Positions 57,042-64,000 of a stretch of 64,000 nt of DNA are shown here, one piece after another (position 1 is the stretch's first letter; every line of letters starts with the position of its first letter). Origin of the DNA: Isoptericola halalbus. Lineage in GTDB: Bacteria; Actinomycetota; Actinomycetes; Actinomycetales; Cellulomonadaceae. The translations under genes and the position numbers were made by a program. The stretch spans positions 1 through 64,000 of the forward strand of contig VJZX01000009.1 in assembly GCA_009663185.1 (NCBI GenBank). The letters run 5' to 3'. The notes beneath the pieces were generated by a model. That model made no database searches. It was not told the origin of the DNA and saw nothing but the letters and a program-made list of their open reading frames with translations.

Positions 57042-57130
57042 GCCCACGAGCCGCAGACGGCCAACCCGTCGTCTGAAACCGGGCATCACCCTTCGGCCTC
57101 ACCACCGCGGCAGAGACTTGCCATCTTCAA

Positions 57131-57149
57131 TGATCGACGCTTTCATAGG
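57131..57149. promoter_or_regulatory. LacI-type operator upstream of the GH36 gene
   Basis: TGATCGACGCTTTCATAGG is the reverse complement of the site at 55956 with two internal changes. It ends 43 bp before the preferred ATG (57193). If translation began at an upstream in-frame codon (57118 or 57130) the operator would be coding, which argues for the later start. Confidence 0.65.
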
Positions 57150-57192
57150 ACGGTCGCACCGCGCGACGACGAGCGACGGGACTGGGGCGAGG

Positions 57193-59313
57193 ATGCCGGA
57201 ACAGTGGGACCACCCGACGGGTCACGTGGAGTGGGGCGACGGGAACCTCCGCCTCCGCCTCGCGTGGTCGGCCGACAGCCCCGTGCTCGCCCACGTCGTC
57301 GACGCCCCCCGCACCGGTGACGCGCGGGCCGTCCAGCCGCTCGTGGAGATCCTCGCGGTGGGCCACGGACATCACCGCGCGAACCTGAGGAACACGGCGA
57401 CCGCCGTCGGAGCCAGGCTGCGGTACGCCGGGCACGGCTGGTCGGAGGAGGCCGGTTGGCGCACGCTGCGTGTCCGCCAGCGCGACGCCGTCACCGGGCT
57501 CGAGACGGAGTCGGTCCTGCGTGCGCGTCCCGGGCGTGCGGCGGTGCAGTCCAGCACCACCGTCCGCAACGGCGGCGCCGCTTCGATCCACCTGCAGGCG
57601 GTCTCCTCGCTCACGCTGGCCGACCCGGTCGGCGCACGTCCGCTCGAGGACGTGACGTCGATCGAAGGCGCGAACGAGTGGTTGGGGGAGTGGCGGTGGT
57701 CGAGCCAACTGCTGCGCAGCCAGGACGGTTTGCCGAACGTCGGCCTGGCGACGCACCAGCGCCAGGACGCGCGCGGCGCACGGGCCGTCGTGAGCCGTGG
57801 AACGTGGTCGTCGGGCGAGCGGGCCCCCTGTGGAGTGGTCGCAGCGGCGCGCGGCGAGGCGAGCCTGGCATGGCAGGTGGAGCACGCCGGGGGGTGGCGT
57901 GCGGAGCTGGGCGAGCGCCTCGGTCTGGATGGCAGCAGCGTGCTCGTCCTCGGCCTTCTCGGACCGACCGACAACGACCACGGGTGGCTGCACACCCTGG
58001 ACCCCGGGGACAAGTTCACGTCCGTCCCGGTGTCGGTCGCCTGGGCGTCGTCGGGCTGGCAGGCGGCGGTGGCCGAGCTGACGCACCACCGCCGGGCGCT
58101 GCGAGCGCCGTCCCGGGCGGGCCGGGCAGTCGTGTTCAACGACTACATGAACACGCTCATGGGCGACCCGACGACGGCGCGGCTCCTTCCGCTCGTCGCG
58201 GCGGCGGCCCGCGCGGGCGCCGACTACTTCTGCGTCGACGCCGGCTGGTACGACGACGGCGGTGACTGGTGGGACTCGGTCGGGGAGTGGCAGCCGTCGC
58301 GGACCCGGTTCCCCGACGGCGGCATCGACCGGGTGCTGGACGCGATCCGCGCCGCGGGGATGGTTCCCGGCCTGTGGCTCGAGCCGGAGGTCGTGGGGGT
58401 ACGCAGCCCGCTCGCCGACCAGCTGCCGCACGACGCGTTCCTCCAGCGCAACGGCGTCCGGATCGTCGAGCACGACCGGTACCTCCTCGACCTGCGCCAC
58501 GACCAGGCGCGCAAGCACCTCGACGGTGTCGTCGACCGGCTCGTCGAGGACCACTGCGTCGGGTACCTCAAGCTGGACTACAACGTCACGCCCGGGCCGG
58601 GCACGGACCGGGACGCCGACAGCGTCGGCGACGGCCTGCTGCGGCACGCACGCGCGTACCTGGACTGGCTCGACCGGGTTCTGGAACGTCACCCGCGTCT
58701 CGTCGTGGAGAACTGCGCCTCGGGTGCCATGCGAGCGGACTACTCGTTGCTGGCCCGCGCGGAGCTGCAGTCGACCTCCGACCAGCAGGAGCCCCTGCGG
58801 TACCCGCCGGTTGCCGCCGGCGCGCTCGTCGGGATGCTTCCCGAGCAGGCGGGCAACTGGGCATACCCGCAGGCCACGATGTCGGACGAGGAGATCGCGT
58901 TCACCATGGTGACCGGGCTCGCCGGGCGCCTGTACCTCTCCGGCCGGCTGGACCTGATGACCGACGCCCAGCTCGGGCTCGTGGCCGAGGGTGTGCAGCT
59001 CGCGCGCGAGTGGGACGACGCCGGTCTGCACGCCGTGCCGGTGTGGCCGCTCGGCCTGCCCGGCTGGGACGACCCGTGGATCGCCGTCGGGCGATCGACC
59101 GCCACCGAGACCCTTGTCGCCGTGTGGTGGCGAGGGCACGGCGACCCTGAGGCGACGGTCGACGTGCCGGCCGGCGACGTCGAGATCGTCTATCCCCGTA
59201 CGCGCACCGCCGGGCTGTCGGTGCACGCCGAGAATGCCGCGGTGCGGGTGCGTGCGACAACCGGCGAACCCGCGGCACGTGTGCTGCGGATCCGTCACGA
59301 CAGCGCGCGGTAG
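57193..59313 (+). CDS. GH36 alpha-galactosidase-like enzyme
   Basis: 706 residues, no signal peptide, so intracellular. GH36 features: an N-terminal beta-supersandwich domain (to about 300), then the barrel with VFNDYMNTLMGDPTTARLLP, CVDAGWYDD, and PGLWLEPEVVGVRSPLADQL. The nucleophile is Asp462 in YLKLDYN, CASGAMRADYSLL follows, and the acid/base is Asp530 in STSDQQEPLRYP. It hydrolyses alpha-galactosides, or a related sugar, imported by the ABC system downstream. ATG 57193 is chosen to leave the operator noncoding; its ribosome site is weak. Confidence 0.87.
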   Translation: MPEQWDHPTGHVEWGDGNLRLRLAWSADSPVLAHVVDAPRTGDARAVQPLVEILAVGHGHHRANLRNTATAVGARLRYAGHGWSEEAGWRTLRVRQRDAVTGLETESVLRARPGRAAVQSSTTVRNGGAASIHLQAVSSLTLADPVGARPLEDVTSIEGANEWLGEWRWSSQLLRSQDGLPNVGLATHQRQDARGARAVVSRGTWSSGERAPCGVVAAARGEASLAWQVEHAGGWRAELGERLGLDGSSVLVLGLLGPTDNDHGWLHTLDPGDKFTSVPVSVAWASSGWQAAVAELTHHRRALRAPSRAGRAVVFNDYMNTLMGDPTTARLLPLVAAAARAGADYFCVDAGWYDDGGDWWDSVGEWQPSRTRFPDGGIDRVLDAIRAAGMVPGLWLEPEVVGVRSPLADQLPHDAFLQRNGVRIVEHDRYLLDLRHDQARKHLDGVVDRLVEDHCVGYLKLDYNVTPGPGTDRDADSVGDGLLRHARAYLDWLDRVLERHPRLVVENCASGAMRADYSLLARAELQSTSDQQEPLRYPPVAAGALVGMLPEQAGNWAYPQATMSDEEIAFTMVTGLAGRLYLSGRLDLMTDAQLGLVAEGVQLAREWDDAGLHAVPVWPLGLPGWDDPWIAVGRSTATETLVAVWWRGHGDPEATVDVPAGDVEIVYPRTRTAGLSVHAENAAVRVRATTGEPAARVLRIRHDSAR

Positions 59314-59393
59314 GGGCTGTGCACCGCGCCTGAGCTGCCGTCTCAAACTGACCGGCGTCACCGATGACGCCGGCCGAGCTCCGAGGAGTCGAC

Positions 59394-60719
59394 ATGAAGA
59401 AGTATCTGACCGCCGCCGCGGCCGTCGCGGCGACCGCTCTGGTCCTGACCGCCTGCAGCGACCCCACCGCAGGCGGGGGTTCACAGCCCTGGGATGCCGA
59501 GTCCGCGGCCGAATGGCCCCAGCAGACCGCGGACCTGTCGGGCACGACGCTGACCATCTGGGCCGCGCAGAACTCCACCACTGTGCCGGAGGCCGTCGTG
59601 GGGGCGTTCGAGGAAGCGACCGGCGCCCAGGTCGACGTCGTCACCATCCCGGACCCGTACGAGCAGGGGGTGCAGACGAAGGTCGCCACCGGTGACAAGC
59701 CGGACCTGGCGTTCTGGCAGCCGACGGCGTCCATGCTGACGGCGCTGAACGCCCCGGCCAACCTGCAGCCGCTCGACGACGCCCCGTGGCTCGACGCGTA
59801 CAGCCCCGACGTCCGCGACATCACCGGGATCCTCGACGGCACGCGGTACGCCGCGCTCATCACCAGCCCGGCCGTCGAGGGCGTGTACTACAACAAGGAG
59901 GTCTTCGCCGAGCACGGGATCACCGAGACCCCGACCGACTGGGCGAGCTTCGTCGAGCTCGCTCGCACGCTCGAGTCCGAGGGGCAGACGCCGTTCTTCG
60001 AGATGGCCGGCGACCGCTGGGCGACCCAGTGGTGGGTCCAGGTGCAGCTCGCCGACGCTGCCGCGGACGGCCTGTGGGACCGCGTCAACGCCGGTGAGGA
60101 GAGGTTCACCGACCCGACGATCCTCGAGGCGATCAAGAGCTACAAGGCGCTGGTCGACGACGGTCTGTTCAACGAGGACATCAAGACGGCGACCTTCGAG
60201 GACCAGGCCGACGCGCTGCTCGCCGGCGACGCCGCGATGGTCGTCCAGGTGAACTCCTTCTTCGGCCAGCTGCAGGCCAAGGCCGACACCGCCGAGCTGA
60301 ACGAGATGATCGGGTTCTTCCCGATCTCGCCGAGCGGCAACGTCGGGACGTTCATCCCCGACCAGTCGAACGCTCTGGTGGCCTTCAAGAGCGGAGACGA
60401 GAGCCGGGAGCGGGCGGCCCGTCAGCTGCTGTCGTTCTGGCTGGGCGACGGGTACGCGGACTTCGTCGCCGACCGCGACACGGTGTCCCTCCAGACCGAG
60501 GTCCCGAGCCCTGACACGGTGCCGCAGGCGCTGCTCGACGTGCACGCGTCCCTGGCCGACTCCGTCGGCTCGATGCAGGCCCTCGCCGTGGCGAACCCGG
60601 ACCTCTACATCTACCTCGCCGACATGATCCAGGGGACGACCACCCCCGAGGAGGTGGCCCGGCAGACGCAGGACCACTTCGCCCAGCTCGCACGCGCGCA
60701 GGGCGTCGAGGGCTTCTAG
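59394..60719 (+). CDS. sugar ABC transporter substrate-binding lipoprotein
   Basis: 441 residues. Signal KKYLTAAAAVAATALVLTAC with lipobox LTAC; family 1 binding-protein fold (LTIWAAQNSTTVPEAVVGAF, GDKPDLAFWQPTASMLTALN, LLAGDAAMVVQVNSFF). GAGGAG lies 6 bases before ATG 59394. First gene of a three-gene importer behind the GH36 gene; the sugar is inferred to be an alpha-galactoside or the oligosaccharide released by the secreted hydrolase. Confidence 0.92.
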   Translation: MKKYLTAAAAVAATALVLTACSDPTAGGGSQPWDAESAAEWPQQTADLSGTTLTIWAAQNSTTVPEAVVGAFEEATGAQVDVVTIPDPYEQGVQTKVATGDKPDLAFWQPTASMLTALNAPANLQPLDDAPWLDAYSPDVRDITGILDGTRYAALITSPAVEGVYYNKEVFAEHGITETPTDWASFVELARTLESEGQTPFFEMAGDRWATQWWVQVQLADAAADGLWDRVNAGEERFTDPTILEAIKSYKALVDDGLFNEDIKTATFEDQADALLAGDAAMVVQVNSFFGQLQAKADTAELNEMIGFFPISPSGNVGTFIPDQSNALVAFKSGDESRERAARQLLSFWLGDGYADFVADRDTVSLQTEVPSPDTVPQALLDVHASLADSVGSMQALAVANPDLYIYLADMIQGTTTPEEVARQTQDHFAQLARAQGVEGF

Positions 60720-60747
60720 CCGCCCCCGGCGACCGAAGGAACGCTCC

Positions 60748-61692
60748 ATGACCGCGACCATCACCACCGACCGGCGCCCCACGGCCGGCGGCCGTGCGCC
60801 GGCGACCACCGGGCCGAGACGCGACCGCATCAGGAAGAACCACCCGGCATGGTTCCTGGTGCCTGCGTTCGCCGTGCTCGGCGTCTTCTTCTTCGTGCCC
60901 ACGATCTTCAACTTCGTGTACGCCCTGACCGACTGGTCGAGCTTCAAGAGCGAGATCGGGTTCGTCGGTCTGCGCAACGTCCGGGACCTGATCACGAGCG
61001 GGACGCTGCTCGGGTCCCTGCGCATCACCCTGGTCTACGCCGTTCTCGTGGCCCTCTTCCAGAACCTCTTCGGCCTGCTCCTGGCGCTCCTCCTCGAGCG
61101 CGACACCCGGATCAACCGGTTCGCCCGCGTCATGTTCTTCGTCCCGGTGATCATGTCGGCGCTGGCCGTCGGGTACGTGTTCCAGGCGATGCTCAAGCCC
61201 GACGGCGCCGTCAACGGCATTCTCGGCACGGTCCTCGGCCGCGACCTCACGATCCCGTGGCTCGGGGACACGACGTGGACCCTGCTCGTCGTCGCGCTCG
61301 TGCACTCCTGGAAGTGGATGGGCCTGTCGATGCTCATCTACCTCGCCGGGCTGAAGACGATCAACGAGGACGTGCTCGAGGCCGCGCGCCTCGACGGCGC
61401 GTCGGCGTGGCGGACCTTCCGGGACATCCGGTTCCCCCTCCTGGCGCCGGCCGTGACGTTCAACGTGGCGACCGCGCTGCTCGGCTCGATGAACGGGTTC
61501 GACGTCGTCCAGGCCACGACCGCCGGCGGACCGGCGCGGTCCACCGAGCTGCTGAACATCTTCATCTTCCGGACCTTCGGGCAGGGCCTGTTCGCCCAGG
61601 CGACCACGATGAGCCTCGTCCTGTTCCTCGTGGTCGTGGCACTCGCCTTTCCCGTGATCCGGACGCTCCGCAAGCGGGAGGAAGTGCTGTGA
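60748..61692 (+). CDS. sugar ABC transporter permease (MalF/UgpA type)
   Basis: 314 residues, six spans (AWFLVPAFAVLGVFFFVPTI to MSLVLFLVVVALAFPVI). The EAA loop is NEDVLEAARLDGASAWRTFR. ATG 60748 follows GAAGGAACG. Its stop overlaps the next GTG (GTGA), so the two permeases are coupled. Confidence 0.93.
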   Translation: MTATITTDRRPTAGGRAPATTGPRRDRIRKNHPAWFLVPAFAVLGVFFFVPTIFNFVYALTDWSSFKSEIGFVGLRNVRDLITSGTLLGSLRITLVYAVLVALFQNLFGLLLALLLERDTRINRFARVMFFVPVIMSALAVGYVFQAMLKPDGAVNGILGTVLGRDLTIPWLGDTTWTLLVVALVHSWKWMGLSMLIYLAGLKTINEDVLEAARLDGASAWRTFRDIRFPLLAPAVTFNVATALLGSMNGFDVVQATTAGGPARSTELLNIFIFRTFGQGLFAQATTMSLVLFLVVVALAFPVIRTLRKREEVL

Positions 61693-62564
61693 CCGCCATC
61701 GTTCAGCAGACCACGACGACGCGACGGCGGGCGCCGGGCCGCCGGCACGGCCTGTGGACGGCCGCGCAGCCGGTCGTCGCGCTGGCCGCGGTCGTCCTGC
61801 TCGTCGGGATGCCGCTGTGGATCGTCGTCGTCACGGCCGGCAAGACCCAGGCCGAGGCACTCAACCCCAACCTCGCCCTGCCCAGCACCTGGCAGCTCGC
61901 GGAGAACTTCTCCGCCGTGTGGCAGCAGGGACGGGTCCCCGCCGGGTTCTTCGGCTCGCTGCTCGTCATGGTCCCGGCCGTGCTCGGCGTGCTCGTGCTC
62001 GGCTCGCTCGCCTCGTGGGTCCTGGCCCGACGTACCAGCCGGACGTTCGCCATGCTCTACGCGCTGGCGATCAGCGGCATCGTGCTGCCGCCCGCCGTGG
62101 TGACGATCGTGCTCCTGCTGCGCCAGCTCGGCCTGGCCGGCACCGGCGTGGGCATGATCGGCGTCTACATGGGCATGTACATGTCCACGGTGATCTTCTT
62201 CGTGACGGGCTTCATCCGGACGATCCCGCACGAGCTCGAGGAAGCCGCCCGGGTCGACGGCGCCAGCCCCTTGCGGGTCTTCCGCACCGTCATCCTGCCG
62301 CTGCTGGCCCCGGTGCTCTCGACCGCGACGATCCTCATCTGCCTGTACGTGTGGAACGACGTGTTCTACGCCTTCTTCGTCGTCGGCGGACGGCTCGACA
62401 CCCTGCCGCTCAACCTGTTCCAGGTCGCCAGCGCTGGGCTCTATCTCGACAACTGGCACCTGATCTTCGCCTATGTGGTCCTCATGAGCCTGCCGCTGCT
62501 GGTGGTGTTCGTCGTCGCGCAGCGCAAGATCATCGCGGGCATCACGTCGGGCGCCGTCAAGTGA
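61689..62564 (+). CDS. sugar ABC transporter permease (MalG/UgpE type)
   Basis: 291 residues, six spans, EAA loop IPHELEEAARVDGASPLRVF, and a MalG-like C-terminus VAQRKIIAGITSGAVK. As in the maltodextrin locus no ATPase gene follows; the next gene is convergent (6-bp gap). Confidence 0.93.
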   Translation: MTAIVQQTTTTRRRAPGRRHGLWTAAQPVVALAAVVLLVGMPLWIVVVTAGKTQAEALNPNLALPSTWQLAENFSAVWQQGRVPAGFFGSLLVMVPAVLGVLVLGSLASWVLARRTSRTFAMLYALAISGIVLPPAVVTIVLLLRQLGLAGTGVGMIGVYMGMYMSTVIFFVTGFIRTIPHELEEAARVDGASPLRVFRTVILPLLAPVLSTATILICLYVWNDVFYAFFVVGGRLDTLPLNLFQVASAGLYLDNWHLIFAYVVLMSLPLLVVFVVAQRKIIAGITSGAVK

Positions 62565-62570
62565 CGGTGA

Positions 62571-62999
62571 TCATCGCGAGAGCCCCGCGAGCTCGTCGCT
62601 CGCCCGCTCCCGCACGAGCGACAGCACCGCGGCGGCCGTGTCGCGGTCGGCCTGCGGGATGTCGCCCCACAGGCGATCGGTGATGTCGACGACCTGCCGC
62701 TGGATGCCGTCGACGAAGTCCCGCCCGTCGGTCGTGAGGGTGAGGCCCCCGGCACCTTCGTCGACGAGGCCGGCCGTCGTCAGCGGTTCGACAGCCCTCG
62801 CCGCCGCCTCGGACGGCGTGATCTTCAGCGTCGCCGCGACGACCTCTGTGGACGGGGCCGGCGAGTGCCGGATCGTGGCGAGTGCGACCCACTGCGGCTC
62901 GCTCACCCCGCTACCCGCCAGGAGCCGCTCGAGGATCGCGTTGAGCGTCTTCTCCGTCTGCCCGATGAGGCGCGTGCCGAACGGGATTTCCTGGTTCAT
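62571..62999 (-). CDS. MarR/winged-helix-like transcriptional regulator
   Basis: 142 residues. HTH-like middle: EPQWVALATIRHSPAPSTEV, LKITPSEAAARAVEPLTTAG, VDEGAGGLTLTTDGRDFV. The fold is MarR-like though the wing is poorer than usual. ATG 62999 sits 31 nt downstream of a good promoter: minus-strand TTGTTG (63059-63054), 17 bp, TATAGT (63036-63031). Divergent from a second MarR gene, with two palindromes between, so each may control the pair. Confidence 0.8.
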   Translation of the reverse strand: MNQEIPFGTRLIGQTEKTLNAILERLLAGSGVSEPQWVALATIRHSPAPSTEVVAATLKITPSEAAARAVEPLTTAGLVDEGAGGLTLTTDGRDFVDGIQRQVVDITDRLWGDIPQADRDTAAAVLSLVRERASDELAGLSR

Positions 63000-63017
63000 G
63001 AGTGTGCTCCTCGAATC

Positions 63018-63057
63018 GTTGGTGACGCCAACTATACAAATCGTTGGTCCCACCAAC
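63018..63057. promoter_or_regulatory. pair of MarR-type operators in a divergent promoter
   Basis: GTTGGTGACGCCAAC (63018-63032) and GTTGGTCCCACCAAC (63043-63057) are two palindromes with the same AATC lead-in, 25 bp centre to centre. They overlap the -35 and -10 of the minus-strand gene and lie just before the TAGGCT -10 (63064-63069) of the plus-strand gene. Confidence 0.75.
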
Positions 63058-63076
63058 AAGTGCTAGGCTCGATCGC

Positions 63077-63514
63077 ATGGAACGCACCGACGACTCGGCG
63101 CCCGTACGTGTCGCCGAGCTGGCCACCTGGCAGATCAGCCGCCTGCACCGGCACGCGCACCAGCTGCTCGCGGATCGCCTCGCGGCCGCCGGCTTCCGCG
63201 GCTACGACTACCGACTCCTGGCGGCGCTCGAGGAGGACGGGCCTGCCAGTCAGGTCGCGCTCGGTCAGCGCGCAGGCCTGGACCGCAGCGACGTCGCCAC
63301 CACGGTCGACCGGTTGGCAGCGCGAGGCCTCGTTCGTCGCTCGCCGCACCCGACCGACGGGCGGCAGAAGATCGTCGAGCTCACACCTGACGGCGCAACC
63401 GAGCTCGAGTCGCTGACGGTGGTCGTCCGCGAGGTCCAGGACGAGCTGCTCGCGCCGCTCGCCCCCTCGGACCGTGCCGAGTTCCTGCGGCTGGTGGCCG
63501 CGCTCCTGGCCTGA
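63077..63514 (+). CDS. MarR-family transcriptional regulator
   Basis: 145 residues with a full MarR winged HTH: FRGYDYRLLAALEEDGPASQ, VALGQRAGLDRSDVATTVDR, and LAARGLVRRSPHPTDGRQK, the wing with the DGR motif. ATG 63077 is 7 nt after TAGGCT, so nearly leaderless. Divergent from the other MarR-like gene across the paired operators. No obvious target enzyme survives downstream, where only broken genes are seen. Confidence 0.9.
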   Translation: MERTDDSAPVRVAELATWQISRLHRHAHQLLADRLAAAGFRGYDYRLLAALEEDGPASQVALGQRAGLDRSDVATTVDRLAARGLVRRSPHPTDGRQKIVELTPDGATELESLTVVVREVQDELLAPLAPSDRAEFLRLVAALLA

Positions 63515-63574
63515 CCCGCGGGCTCACGGGCTCGGCCTCATCGTCGAGGTCGCGATCCTCACAGTCAGCCGTGT

Positions 63575-63800
63575 CGCGGTCGACGTCCACCGGCTCGGCT
63601 CTTCCGTCGACGACGACGACGTCGCGGGTCGTCCCGAGGCTGAGACGCGCCCGGTCGTCCGCCAGCATGTTGCGGCCCGTGACCGAGGCGCGCGGCGTCG
63701 AGACGAGGAAGGCTGTGCCGTCCCAGAGGTAGGAGAGCGGGATGAGGTGGACCCCACCTGGGGAGCCTGCCGTGGCGACCCAGAGATCGTCGCCTACCCG
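63575..63800 (-). pseudogene. PPOX-family (pyridoxamine phosphate oxidase-like) fragment
   Basis: Minus-strand frame reads GRVGDDLWVATAGSPGGVHL, IPLSYLWDGTAFLVSTPRAS, VTGRNMLADDRARLSLGTTR, DVVVVDGRAEPVDVD. This is the N-terminal half of a split-barrel PPOX domain. There is no start codon in a sensible position, the first strands are missing, and after DVD the frame runs without homology into the MarR gene. It therefore looks like a decayed or truncated gene. It directly abuts the VOC remnant. Confidence 0.55.
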
Positions 63801-64000
63801 TCCGGGTCCGTGAAGGATCCGGCATAGCCACGGATCGTGATCCGATGGGACCCGGTCCCGTCAGGGGAGACGCCGGCGTCCTTGGCAAGGGCACGGTGCC
63901 TGTACAGCGCCAGCTTCACGGGATCCGAGCCGGCCGCGAACTCGACGTATGTGCGCCCGAAGCTCTTTGCCACCGCAAACACCCGTGGTCCACGTAGAAC
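63794..64000 (-). pseudogene. VOC-family protein, C-terminal part, truncated (runs off window)
   Basis: The minus frame entering from the window edge reads VFAVAKSFGRTYVEFAAGSD, PVKLALYRHRALAKDAGVSP, DGTGSHRITIRGYAGSFTDP, DG and stop. The ending FTDPDG is where VOC proteins normally continue with a few more residues (F-W-E). The stop comes exactly where the PPOX fragment begins, so the last residues appear to have been lost at a junction. The rest lies outside the window, so it could also be a working gene with a shortened end. Confidence 0.5.

Noticed and set aside
57118-57192. N-terminal extension of the GH36 enzyme
   Set aside because: It would include the LacI operator and adds 25 residues without family similarity.

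Overview
The window is high-GC actinobacterial DNA. Counted coding lines run to about 75% GC, start codons are often GTG, and genes are densely packed with ATGA/GTGA overlaps. The housekeeping order hrcA-dnaJ-rsmE-HIT-phoH-ybeY-CBS transporter-era ... leuA-recO-uppS ... glyS ... dus ... dgt ... dnaG is that of Micrococcales. The many glycoside hydrolases with LacI regulators point to Cellulomonadaceae or Promicromonosporaceae, with Cellulomonas-like the best guess. I see no rRNA, tRNA, CRISPR array or transposase.

Layout. 1-2.7 kb: a LuxR-type ATPase regulator cut by the window edge. 2.8-10.8 kb: heat-shock regulator hrcA with a CIRCE operator, dnaJ, and the rsmE-to-era RNA/ribosome block, interrupted by a ~590 bp insert bounded by a duplicated rsmE 3' end. 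10.8-14.4 kb: a membrane hydrolase and a large membrane protein. 14.4-18.1 kb: leuA behind a leucine leader peptide/attenuator, then recO-uppS. 18.1-22.3 kb: siderophore uptake (binding lipoprotein, two permeases, ATPase) with two DtxR/IdeR-like boxes. 22.4-26.2 kb: a DedA protein and a zinc operon znuA-znuC-znuB-fur headed by a Zur-like box. 26.4-27.8 kb: glyS. 27.9-33.4 kb: a 49-residue membrane protein, a LysR regulator, and a divergent three-gene operon (FAD oxidase, HglS-like 2-oxoadipate enzyme, aldehyde dehydrogenase) that fits lysine/pipecolate breakdown. 33.5-34.7 kb: dus.

34.9-43.7 kb: a maltodextrin locus (alpha-glucosidase, LacI regulator, binding protein, two permeases, intracellular GH13) with TTGC/GCAA operators. 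43.8-53.1 kb: phosphoesterase, MarR/DoxX pair, dgt, VOC protein, AraC regulator, dnaG, drug exporter, DUF6153-like and DUF305 proteins. 53.2-62.6 kb: a second sugar locus with a secreted clan GH-A hydrolase, LacI regulator, GH36 alpha-galactosidase and ABC importer, sharing an operator half-site CCTATGAAAGCG. 62.6-64 kb: a divergent MarR pair with two palindromic operators, then remnants of a PPOX and a VOC gene.

How the genes work together: both sugar loci lack an ATPase, so they probably share one encoded elsewhere. Metal supply is split between iron- and zinc-responsive blocks. Eight starts lie exactly 6 nt after a TANNNT or NACAAT hexamer, which suggests widespread leaderless mRNAs. The most unusual structure is a 20-bp-period array of the core CGAGGTAGAA. 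It is arranged head-to-head around a perfect terminator between dus and the alpha-glucosidase gene, with a smaller relative in front of leuA.
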